NCBI GenBank assembly: GCA_032164245.1
Contig: JAVMKO010000003.1
Span: 10,240,651 to 10,304,650 of the forward strand
DNA: 64,000 nt
DNA from: Sternotherus odoratus
Lineage: Eukaryota; Chordata; Testudines; Kinosternidae
Reading direction: 5' to 3'
Part shown: piece after piece, positions 25,612 to 35,447 of the stretch
How the letters are laid out: every line of letters starts with the position of its first letter
Numbering within the stretch: position 1 is the stretch's first letter
Position numbers and translations under genes: made by a program
Notes under the pieces: generated by a model
Database searches by the model: none
The model's input: the letters and a program-made list of their open reading frames with translations, nothing else
What the model was told of the DNA's origin: nothing

Positions 25612-26057
25612 CCACATCTTGTTCACCTTTGTGACATTACGCCCCATATTCTTCATGGAAATATTGTTATGATATGCATATGGCACAACTAAGATGGGTC
25701 AGGTGAGATATCATTGGAAAGACTATGATTTACAGAATGTGATTATCCTATTTGTATGCATGTATCATTTCTATATCTGAAGTTAGGAAGATGGGCTCTG
25801 TATCAATTACAAAAGTGCTTACATCAGGGGAACGCCCACCAGACAGTAGGCAATTAACCCGGATGGGGCATTAGGAAGGACAATAGGATTTTGAAGATAC
25901 TAATCTTCCTCCTTCCTGAGAAGTTTCCTGGGATGCTGCTTTGACAGTGCAGGGTCATGTGATCATGTCACCTGCTACTGAACATCATTTTGAACTCCTG
26001 GTATTCTTCCACTAGGAGGGGATGGGGGGTCAAACTGGGAGACAAAGGATTCCTGTC
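25612..26057 (+). mobile_element. LTR-like block, copy 1
   Basis: Begins 'tgtgacattacgcccc' and continues through 'ctcctggtattcttccacta'. A closely similar block lies inverted at 38597-39030. The type resembles reptile endogenous retrovirus LTRs, but no terminus pair or internal region is visible, so the class is tentative. Confidence 0.5.
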
Positions 26058-26059
26058 TA

Positions 26060-26161
26060 GGGTGACCAGATGTCCCGATTTTTATAGGAACAGTCCTCAA
26101 TTTTTGGTTCTTTTTCCCATATAGGCGCCTCTTACCCCCCACATTTGCTGTCTGGTCACCC
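26060..26161. mobile_element. Short TA-flanked MITE
   Basis: Terminal inverted repeats GGGTGACCAGA and TCTGGTCACCC with TA on both outer sides, as in Tc1/mariner-type insertion. 102 bp. A second complete copy is at 42656-42768 and a truncated one at 38563-38596. Confidence 0.8.
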
Positions 26162-26776
26162 TACTCCTGTCATATCCAAATCTCATTTAAGGTTGGGAAG
26201 TGAGTTAAGCTAGGTTCTTCTCCACTGCTTCAGGTTCTTCTCTACTGTGGAGTTCTTCTTCTTGTGCTGCTGGTGGAATGGTGTCTGTGTATCAGTGTGC
26301 TGTTCCATGTTGTCTTGAAAGTATTCCTTGAGTCGGAGACGGCGAAAGGAGGCTTCCAGATCACCGCAGAATTGTATCATGTTTGTGGGGCTGGTGGGGC
26401 AGAATGAGAGTCCTCGATATAGGACAGACTCTTCTGCCGGGCTGAGTGTGTAGCTGGATAGATTGACGATATTGCTGGGTGAGGTGGGGGTACCACTGTT
26501 GTGGCCCCATGTGGTAGGTAGGATTTTAGATAGTTTGCAGTCCGACAATCTGCCAACCTTAAACAGATTCTCACTAGCAACAGCACACTGCACCACAACA
26601 ACTCCAACTCAAGAACCAATCCATGCAACAAACCTCGATGCCAACTCTGCCCACATATCTACACCAGCAACACCATCACAGGACCTAACCAGATCAACCA
26701 TACCATCACTGGTTCATTCACCTGCACATCAACCAATGTCATATATGCCATTATATGCCACCAGTGTCCCTCTGCT

Positions 26777-27112
26777 ATGTACATCGGCCAAACTGGACAG
26801 TCCCTACGAAAAAGGATAAACGCACACAAATCAGATATTAGGAATGGCAATATACAAAAACCTGTAGGAGAACACTTCAATCTGCCTGGACACACAATTA
26901 CAGATTTAAAAGTCACCATACTACAGCAAAAAAACTTCAAGTCCAGACTGCAAAGGGAAACTGCAGAGCTACAATTCATTTGCAAATTTAACACAAACGA
27001 TTTAGGATTGAACAAAGACCTACAATGGCTTGCTAATTACAAACATAACTTCTCCTCTCTCCATGTTCACACCCACCATTCAACTGCTAGAAGAATAACC
27101 CACCCTCCCTGA
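26777..27112 (+). pseudogene. PLE GIY-YIG endonuclease fragment (cluster C)
   Basis: The 111-codon open stretch has the YIG motif, the R-x-x-x-H (KRINAHKSD) and the conserved GEHFNLPGHTITDLKVTILQ core of PLE endonucleases. The first half of the protein is missing, so it cannot be a working element. Confidence 0.75.
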
Positions 27113-27219
27113 TTGGAGATAACAAGCTGGTTCAGCCTAATTGGACTAACCTTGTTACCTCCCACCTGGTTCTTGCCTACATTTCTATACCTGCCTCTGG
27201 ACACTTCCACTGCTTGCAT

Positions 27220-27247
27220 CCGACGAAGTGGGTATTAGCCCACGAAA
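27220..27247 (+). ncRNA. Hammerhead-ribozyme-like motif (cluster C tail)
   Basis: CCGACGA, an extra A, the helix GTGGG..CCCAC, then GAAAGC. PLEs are known to carry hammerhead ribozymes. Here U4 of CUGANGA is C, so this copy is probably inactive. Confidence 0.4.
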
Positions 27248-27699
27248 GCTTATGCTTCAAAACTTTATAGTTAGTCTTTAAGGTGCCACAGGACTTTGTT
27301 ACCTCTGGATTAGTCTAGTGACGCCTGTTATGTAGGCTGACCATATTTCCTTGAGACAAAAAGGGGACATTGGGATGGCAAAAACGGGATGGGGTTATAC
27401 CCCAAGGCCACAATTCAGCGATCTGTGTTCCTGTGAAGTGCAGCGCATCAGAAAGCAAGACAGGGAGCTAAGCAAAGCTCAGCTTTACTGCACTATTGTG
27501 AACACTGGTGTCTGTGGTAATTAAGTTCTTAGTTTGCATTTGAGCCCAGCTAGAACATCACTTACGCTCTGGAACAAACTGTAAGGGAGCAGAGGGATTG
27601 ATATTTACACCCACAGATCATATGCTCCTTCCAAATCAGGGTGGGAGCAAGAGCTACTCTGAAGGGGATAAGCCAGGGCCTGGCGGCAGTATTGCAAAC

Positions 27700-27810
27700 T
27701 GGGTAGGGCACAGGACTCGAAGCCAGGAGAGCTAGTTTCTTACCCGGCTCTGCCACAGACTTACCGTGCAACCTTGGGCAAGTCACTTCCCCTCTTTTCC
27801 AACATTTCCC
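27700..27810 (+). mobile_element. MIR-like SINE relic
   Basis: 'gctctgccacagacttaccg' and 'ccttgggcaagtcactt' are typical MIR core text. Confidence 0.65.
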
Positions 27811-28680
27811 TTCCCACCATGCATCTGCCTCATCCAGTTACGTTAAATTCCTCGGGGGCAGGAAAACGTGCCAGACAAATATGGACTTTTGGAACAATAA
27901 GTGGATTTCCTGGGGAATCCCTAGGGAGGGGTTCATGCAAATTCCACAACTCCCAGATATGCAAAAATCCAGCTCTTTGAAAGCTATGCCCTGAGGAGAG
28001 GATCACTGTCTGCTTATTACCTGTTACAGAGGGCCAAGATCCAAGGCCCAAGCTGTATAAAGAAACAGCTGATCTGCCCAGTCTCTGCTCAGGATCTAAG
28101 ATAGATGAATTTGTAAGCATGGGGAAAACCCAGTTGTGGGTTCTGAAGAACAGACACCCACCAGAGCTGTAGGATGGAGTTGGGGGTGACCTTTGCTGAG
28201 CTTTTCATCACGTCAGTTCTTTTATTGTTTTTACGTACTTTCTCTGTAATGCTTTTACCTTCAGAATAAATGTACTTCGGAGGAGTAGTGCGGTAACTTG
28301 TAAGGGTTGGTGACACCCCAGTCTTAGCCCTGAGAGAGAAAGCAGAGGGAAGGCAATGGGTTTTATAGGCAGTCTGGCTTTCTGGGGATAGCACAGTGTT
28401 GGCAGAAAATGTGCAGACTTTAAATCCCCCATCAGGAGGCAGCGAGACACAGGTCTCCCTCCACAAAGGTGACAGCTGGGAGCCAGAAGCCAAAAGCAGG
28501 TGCCCCTGCTGGGCCAAAGAGGGGGAATTCAGGTGCAGTTGCCCTGAACTGTGACCGATCAATGGCAAAACAATAAGGAACCCAGTTGTTTCCCCATCTA
28601 GCAGAGAAACAGAAGCACTCATCTGTTGGTGAGAGAGAAAGGCCAGGCCAGTGATCTGGGTTGTATTTCCGACTCTGCCA
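27811..28680. other. No gene recognised
   Basis: Open frames on both strands (up to 221 codons on minus) show no domain or splice logic. Probably non-coding. Confidence 0.35.
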
Positions 28681-29240
28681 CCCCCCACCCTCACCCCTAC
28701 CCCCCTGCCCTTTGCCCCCTGCAACTCCCGCCTCACCCTGTTCCAGCCCCCCATTTAGCCCCTGTAACCTCACCCCGCCCCATTACAACCCCCCCTTTGA
28801 CCCCTGAACCCCCCCCCCTGCCCCAGGCCAGCTCACACCGACCCCTGAAACCTCATCCTGCCCCATGCCAGCCCTGGTCTCTGCAACGCCCCGCCTCTCT
28901 CTCCACCAGTCTCACCCGCTCCTCAGTTGTGGTCTCCAGCTCCGATCACCTGCCCCGCCTGCCTAGGCAGCTCGCACGTGCCCGCCACAGCGAACCCCGC
29001 CCCGTCTCCCCTTTCTCCCAATCACAGCACCCCGCCTCCTTTCTGAACCAATCGCTGGCCAGGAGCTGCGGGCACGCGACACGTGGGGGCAGCCCAGCCA
29101 ATTGCACCACGCGGGCTCTGGGGCGGCGGCGGCGGAGGGGAGGGGGGAGCAGGCCGGAGAGGGGGGGCCGAGGCCGTGAGGGGAAGGGACTGAACAAGGG
29201 CTGCGGGAGGAGTCGGGACCCGGCCGTGGGCCCCTGAAAT
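28680..29240. promoter_or_regulatory. CpG-rich island, possible promoter
   Basis: C-rich at left, strongly CpG-rich between about 28940 and 29230. It includes an E-box (CACGTG near 29081) and CCAAT-type boxes ('gcccagccaattgc'). No exon could be assigned. It could be a promoter of an unrecognised gene or a GC-rich repeat. Confidence 0.35.
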
Positions 29241-29294
29241 AAGCACCAAAGAGTTCTTAGGTCTGAAATAAGCACCAAACAGTTCTTAGGCCTG
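29235..29294. repeat. Short tandem duplication, about 30 bp
   Basis: 'tgaaataagcaccaaa' followed by 'agttcttagg' occurs twice in a row. Confidence 0.85.
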
Positions 29295-30059
29295 GGTGAG
29301 GATCCACCCTTGCAAGCTCTTCAGCTACCCACCCTCCAGTCCCTCTGCCAACTGCACAGGCAGCCCCGGGGCTGCACGGACAATACATTCAGCACAGCTG
29401 CCAGGGACAGGGTTGAAACAGTTCCCACCCATTCCGGCTTGACATAAGTCTGTTCGCCCAGGGTGCCTCTCCTGGGCTCCGTTGTGTGGTTTTGCTTAAA
29501 TGTGGAAACCAATGCAGATTGCCCCAGCGCCTCCCATCTGCAGCACAGGCACGCCTGGGACATGGGGTTTACTACAGGCTAAGGGGGGTGGATCCCCCTT
29601 CATCAAACAGCGTGAGCAACTCCCTGACTGGATGCTTAAGTATTACCTCAGCGGGCTCTGTATAGAGCTAGAGCTGGGCAAATAATGGATTTTTCAGTTT
29701 GGTGGCACTTATGAGAAATACATTATTTTAAAGTGTAGCAATACCAGCAGCATCACCTTTCTCCTTTTCTCCTGGTCCTTTTGTGACCAGCCAAAACTGC
29801 ATGTGTTAAATTTGCTTTTCATTTCAGGTCACTCAAAGCTGCAATTTTCATTTAATAACCCTCTTCACCCAAAGAATGTCACCCAGTTTTACAGAGAACC
29901 CAAGAGCTAAATTCACAATGCGACTGAGGCGTGGTGACACAGAACTTCAGCATGCCTAACTTTCGGATGATTCACAAAACCTGGGTTTGAAATGACTGGG
30001 GAGAGACAGACACCTGAGAAAGGGATTCACAGGAGCTGGGGGGGAAGAAGACTCCAGGT

Positions 30060-30160
30060 TCAAGTCCCACCCTCTAGCTGAGAAGAATTTTAATGGTGAT
30101 CTTCCACCTCTCAGGTGAACGCTATGACCACTGGGCTTTAGGACAGCCTGACGGGGCTCC
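30060..30160 (-). mobile_element. Rearranged tRNA-derived SINE piece
   Basis: Minus-strand 'gcccagtggtcatagcgttc' resembles a tRNA A-box half, while 'ggttcaagtcccacc' on plus resembles a B box. The halves point in opposite directions, so the element is rearranged. Copy B has the same at 55790-55890. Confidence 0.4.
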
Positions 30161-30261
30161 CTCAATCACTCCTGTTGAAGCTGTTTCATAGTAGGGGGAA
30201 CACTTAAAAAATCATTGGTGCAGGGAGACTGGACACTGGGTTTCCACCCTCCCTCCATCCT

Positions 30262-31631
30262 TCAAGGAAGGCACGACTTAGGTTGTGAGGCAGGCGATGT
30301 TGTTTTTCCACAATTTCTGCCTGTGCACGTCGGCGGAAGCATTCTATGTATAGGTCCAGACTGTCATTTCGACCCTCAGGAGGAGTCCATTTGGAGTTCT
30401 TCTTGTGCTGCTGGTGGGATGGTGTCTGTGTATCAGTGTGCTGTTCCGTGTTGTCTTCAAAGTATTCCTTGAGTCGGAGACGGCGAAAGCAGACTTCCAG
30501 ATCACCGCAGAATTGTATCATGTTTGTGGGGGTGGTGGGGCAGAAGGAGAGTCCTCGAGATAGGACAGACTCTTCTGCCGGGCTGAGTGTGTAGCTGGAT
30601 AGATTGACGATATTGCTGGGTGAGGTGGGGGTACCACTGTTATGGCCCCATGTGGTAGGTAGGATTTTAGATAGTTTGCAGTCCTTTTTCTTTTGTAGAG
30701 AGGTGAAGTGTGTGATGTAGATCTCCTGTCTTATTTTAGTAAAGTCTGTTTGTGTGGAAGGTTGGTTGTTTATGAAGGTCTCCAGATTCGAAAGCTCTTT
30801 TTTGATGTTTTCCTGTTTGTTGTACAGGATGCTGATCAGATGGTTTCTCAGTTTCTTAGATAGCGTCTAGCATAATCTCTCACTGTGGTCTGTTCAGTAT
30901 ATGGATAGCAATGGATTTTTCACCTTCAGTCCATGTGGTATGATGTCCATCCATTTGCATTTGGAGAGCAAGATGATATCTGTCTGTACTTGTGCAAGTT
31001 TCTTCATGAGGTTGATGGATTTCCACTCCATAAGGCTAAATGCAGTGCCTTGCATGATGTCAAGAATCAGAGAGGTAGCCGTGTTAGTCTGGAATAGCAG
31101 AGGTAACAAAGTCCTGTGGCACCTTAAAGACTAACTATAAAGTATTGAAGCATAAGCTTTCGTGGGCTAATACCCACTTTGTCGGATGCAAGCAGTGGAA
31201 GTGTCCAGGGGCAGGGATAGATAAGTAGGCAAGAACCAGGTAGAAGGTAACAAGGTTAGTCCAATCAGGCTGAACCAGCTTGTTAGCTCAAATCAGGGAG
31301 GGTGGGGTATTCTTCTAGCAGCTGAATTGGAGGTGTGAACTCGGAGAGAGGAGAAGCTGTTTTTGTAATTAGCAAGCCATTCAAGATCCTTGTTCAATCC
31401 TAGATTGATTGTATCAAACTTGCAAATGAACTGCAGCTCTGCAGTTTCTCTTTGCAGTCTGGTCTTGAAGTTTTTTTGCTGCAGTATGGTGACTTTTAAA
31501 TCTGTAATTGTGTGTCCGGGCAGATTGAAGTGTTCTCCTACAGGTTTTTGTATATTGCCATTCCTGATATCTGATTTGTGTCCATTTATCCTTTTTCGTA
31601 GGGACTGTCCAGTTTGGCCAATGTACATAGC
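30262..31631 (-). mobile_element. Penelope-like element pieces, cluster A, minus strand
   Basis: Read on minus from 31631: GIY-YIG endonuclease (frame 31643-31293, MYIGQTGQSLRKRINGHKSD), stop, 3' tail with the hammerhead-like motif (31158-31185), then the N-terminal coding part of a further copy (LDLYIECFRRRAQAEIVEKQ near 30300). Endonuclease, tail and N-terminus in that order is the partial-tandem layout known for Penelope elements. Confidence 0.8.
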
Positions 31632-31893
31632 CAGGGCCAGCAACAGGAATTTTGGGGCCCCGTACGCAGATCGTGCGCCCTCTCCCCACCCGCCGGTCTC
31701 CCGCCGCCCGCGGGGGACCCCCCCCCCCCCGCCGGTCTACCGCCACCCGCGCCCCCTCCCCCCCCCCGCCGGTCTCCTGCCTCCCGCGGCCCCCCCGGTC
31801 TCCCGCCACCCGCAGGCCCCCCCGCCGCGGTCTCCCGCCGCCAGCGGGGCCCAACCCCCGCATGAGGTTTGGCCGCGTGGCCCGGCCAGGAGA
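31632..31893. mobile_element. GC-rich insert at the PLE head-to-head junction
   Basis: Starts 'ccagggccagcaacaggaat' and 'tttggggccccg', then imperfect tandem units of 'ccgccggtctcccgcc' type. The same start, inverted, ends the GC-rich block of copy B at 55737. It interrupts otherwise PLE sequence, so it is probably a separate mobile or repeat family. Confidence 0.55.
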
Positions 31894-32975
31894 AGCAACC
31901 CCTCAGACAGAGACCAACACCTACAAGATCTTCACCAGGCTTTCTCAAAACTACAATACCCGCACAAGGAAATAAGGACACGGATCAACAGAGCCAGACA
32001 TGTACCCAGAAGCCTGCTGCTGCAAGATAAGCCCAAGAAAGAAAACAATAGAACACCACTGGCCATCACCTACAGTCCTCAATTAAAACCTCTCCAACGC
32101 ATCATCAGTGATCTACAACCCATCCTGGACAATAATCCCTCACTTTCACAGGCCTTGGGAGGAAGGCCAGTCCTGGCACACAGACAACCCGCCAACCTTA
32201 AGCAGATTCTCACCAGCAAAAGCACACCGCGCCATAATAACTCCAACTCAGGAACCAATCCATGCAACAAACCTCGATGCCAACTCTGCCCACATATCTA
32301 CACCAGCAACACCATCACAGGACCTAACCTGATCAGGCACACCATCACTGGTTCATTCACCTGCACATCTACCAATGTCATATATGCCATTATAAGCCAC
32401 CAATGTCCCTCTGCTATGTACAGCGGCCAAACTGGACAGTCCCTATGAAAAAGGATAAATGGACACAAATCAGATATCAGGAATGGCAATATACAAAAAC
32501 CTGTAGGAGAACACTTCAATCTGCCTGGACACACAATTACAGATTTAAATGTCATCATACTGCAGCAAAAAAACTTCAAGACCAGACTGCAAAGAGAAAC
32601 TGCAGAGCTGCAGTTCGTTTGCAAGTTTGATACAATCAATCTAGGATTGAACAAGGATCTTGAATGGCTTGCTAATTACAAAAACAGCTTCTCCTCTCTC
32701 CGAGTTCACACCTCCAATTCAGCTGCTAGAAGAATACCCCCCCCTCCCTGATTTGAGTTAACAAGCTGGTTCAGCCTGATTGGACTAACCTTGTTACCTC
32801 CTACCTGGTTCTTGCCTACTTATCTATCCCTGCCCCTGGACACTTCCACTGCTTGCATCTGATGAAGTGGGTATTAGCCCACGAAAGCTTATGCTTCAAT
32901 ACTTTATAGTTCGTCTTTAAGGTGCCACAGGACTTTGTTACCTCTGCAATTCCAGACTAACACAGCTACCTCTCT
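31894..32975 (+). pseudogene. Penelope-like element 3' half, cluster A, plus strand
   Basis: Encodes the linker after the reverse transcriptase (SDRDQHLQDLHQAFSKL...) with the Cys motif CNKPRCQLCPH, then GIY-YIG with YSG in place of YIG and an in-frame TGA at 32446-32448 soon after (TGQSL*). Endonuclease sequence continues past the stop to about 32750, then the 3' tail. Non-functional. Confidence 0.8.
32859..32886 (+). ncRNA. Hammerhead-ribozyme-like motif with canonical core
   Basis: CTGATGA (fits CUGANGA), one extra A, helix GTGGG-loop-CCCAC, then GAAA and GC-TTAT-GC (short helix III). It is the only copy in the window with both canonical core boxes. The extra A at the start of helix II departs from the classical fold, so activity is unproven. 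Confidence 0.5.
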
Positions 32976-33130
32976 GATTCTTATACATCAGTCTCTGTGT
33001 CCCAGGACAACATGCCATGGTTCTCAGCCACTTTGCCCATGCTTACCAGGCCTGCTGGATGCTAGGGAGATGGTGGAATTTGTGGGCTCCTTCTGTTAGT
33101 GGGCATGCTGCCAGGGTGAGATTCAGTAGT

Positions 33131-35447
33131 TTAAAACCGGACACTCTTGGTGGCCCTTGCCTTCCCAAAGGGTGGCTTTGTAAATTTAATATCAGGTGTC
33201 TTTGAATGAGAGTCCTTGGACATTCGGGGTTTCACTTTGCTTTGGAGCTTGGAGAAGGTTTTCTTGAGGCACATTAAGATCCGTTTGAGAACTGGAACTT
33301 TTTTCGTGGAAGGGGATGGTGTCCTAGCTCTGGAGGCCTTTGGTCGAGAACCGTCAGGACTTCTAGTTGCTTTCTCCCCAGCTTCCAACAGCCCTGTTGT
33401 ACTTGTAGCAATGGACACCATCTTTGGTTGCTTGGTGGGAGCCTTTTTCCCCATTCCAGCCTGAGTCTCGCTCCTCTCTGCTGGAAGGAGACACAGCACT
33501 GGCATCTTGTTGTGGTTGGATGGTGCTGAGGAGTCTCCTGGCATCCATTGCTGTCGAATTTCATGGGATCTTCTGGGCACGTCAGTACCTGCAGAGCCAT
33601 CTGGTCTCATCCTTCGAAGTTTACTGCACTTCTTGCAGACTCTGGTTGATGGCTGGTCCCTGTGGAGCTTTGAATTCACAGTTCCATCAAGCCCATGTGG
33701 AGCCGTGATGTCTCGAAGACCAGGCTGCTGAGCAGATACTTGGGTCTCTTCTACAGTTTTCTTTCCTGGATGTGTCTTGTGGCACTGCTGGCAGACTGAG
33801 ACCTGGCCTGCCAAGGGGCGGGAGCTGCTCAACATTTCCGTCAGGTGCTTGATCTGCAGGTCATGTTCCGCCTGCCCAGCAATGAGAGAGTCAAGGACGG
33901 ATCTCGTCAGCTGCCCAGAGCCTGATGCCTCTGGGGCAACCTGGTGGTGTTGGGTCCTGGGAAGATCTGCCCTGCTCTCACCTTCCTGTGTCTCTGGCCT
34001 CAGGCGGGAGACTTCTCCCAAGATAACCTTCCTCTCCATGTGCAGCTCCAACTTCTCTTCAGTTCCTTTGGTGCCGCTCACGCTGGTAAGGGGCTCTCTC
34101 AACTCGCTCCTATAAATGTGAAGTGTCGCTGCGAGTGTCTTCTCTGTTATTGCAGTTCCTGGAGGTGGCGATGTCAGTGCGCAACGATCTGGGTTAGTCT
34201 GGTTTCCTGCTGCGCCATCACTCCTGTCCGTCTCCATGGTGGTATCTTCCGCTGGCATTGGAGGATGTGTGGAACGAGAGGAGCTTTGCCTCCCTTTCTG
34301 CGAGGCGCTTTGATGGTCTGGGGTTTTCTTCCCTCTGGATGCTGCTGCCTCAGGATGCTTCCAGGAGTAAGACCTGGCCAATTGCTTCCTTCTGTCTGTG
34401 GGTAGGGCAGGTACATCCTCCAGCCACCTCTTTTCGGGGTCCTTTAGGGGCAACTGAATAGACTGAGCGTTCTTGGAACGCAGCTGAAATGGTCCCATCG
34501 CTGGGAATGCTGCTGTCCCGTGCTTGCCTGGCTCTCTAGGGGGCTGGAGTGGTCCAGGCAGGGCAGTCTCTCTCAGGAGGAGAGCATTCCTGTATGACTC
34601 TCTCACCATCATAGGAAACGCCTTCATTTGGGTCTCCAAGCATTTCTGAGCCACGTGGTCCTGCAGCTTAACCACCGCCATGGGCTCAAGCCTGGCCAGG
34701 ATGGCATCAGGGGATGCCATGACCCTCTGGACCTTTTGGGGCACGGATCCTGGGGGGCAGACACATGGTTTCTGGATCTCCTGTGCATGCTGAGGGCTGG
34801 CATTGGATCTCAGGGGCTTTGGGACCTTTGCTGGAACTCCACATTTGGACTGATCGGTGTTTAATTCCCATTGCTGTTTGGTCTCCCGCTCACCCAGCAA
34901 TGGCTCCCCCAGGGTTTGTGGAGCTGGAGGTAGAAGAACTGTGTGAGGTTTTTCAGGGGAGAGGGGTAAGTCCTGCTCCTGTTGCAGTCTTTTTGTGTGC
35001 ACGTGACAGTTCAGCTCCTCCCGGGCTTCATCACTTAGGAAAGGGACCCTGCTCATGTTGAACTTCACCCTGCGGTCTCTGTCTGGTGGACGCAGAGCAG
35101 GGGCACCGGGGATCATCTTGGCCAACGACTCTGTGTATAAGGTAGGAGCCCCCAGTTGGCTCTGCAGATGCTTCTGTTGGATGTTGATGTCTAAGCCATG
35201 GGCTGACGTCCGGTCCAGAGCCATGGTCTTCTCTTGCCGGTCTCGTCTGCTGTGGACAGGAGGCCCAGGGAGAGGCTGGGCTTGGATGGCACTAGTGGAT
35301 CCTTCCCAGCCCGCAACAGGCATGATCTCCCTTGTGTGGCAGAGGGACCCTGAGCAAGTCATGGAGGCTTCGCTCAGGGAAAAGGAGCTGATGGATTCGA
35401 TAGAGGAATCGGAGAAGTTGCTCCCCGCAAGTGTCATCGTACTTGGC
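33131..35447 (-). CDS. SPATA31-like copy A, large last exon
   Basis: Acceptor CTCTCCCACAG on minus just above 35447. One base completes a Pro codon with the previous exon; 771 codons follow, then TAA. The open frame continues 37 codons upstream of the acceptor by chance, so an ATG at 35555-35557 is not the likely start. Composition is Pro/Ser/Arg/Lys-rich and probably disordered. Confidence 0.75.

Larger units (their letters stand above)
26215..27305. mobile_element. Penelope-like cluster C, two pieces head to head
   Basis: 26215-26543 carries PLE N-terminal coding on minus (YTLSPAEESVLYRGLSFCP, FRRLRLKEYF). From about 26544 the plus strand carries the Cys-rich linker and GIY-YIG endonuclease (MYIGQTGQSLRKRINAHKSD at 26777; frame open to 27112), then the 3' tail. 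The reverse transcriptase between them is absent. The hammerhead-like motif is at 27220-27247. Confidence 0.8.

Noticed and set aside
28089..28754. 221-codon minus frame
   Set aside because: No domain, no splice logic, and overlapping open frames on the other strand in C-rich sequence.
30060..30160. Functional tRNA gene
   Set aside because: A-box-like and B-box-like parts lie on opposite strands; it is a rearranged SINE piece.
31390..32448. Open frame of 352 codons on plus
   Set aside because: Starts in antisense PLE, crosses a GC-rich insert and ends in sense PLE at a stop; a chance join of repeats, not a gene.
33216..35061. Several plus-strand frames of 80-153 codons over the SPATA31-like exon
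   Set aside because: Shadows of the minus-strand exon; the same shadows occur in copy B.
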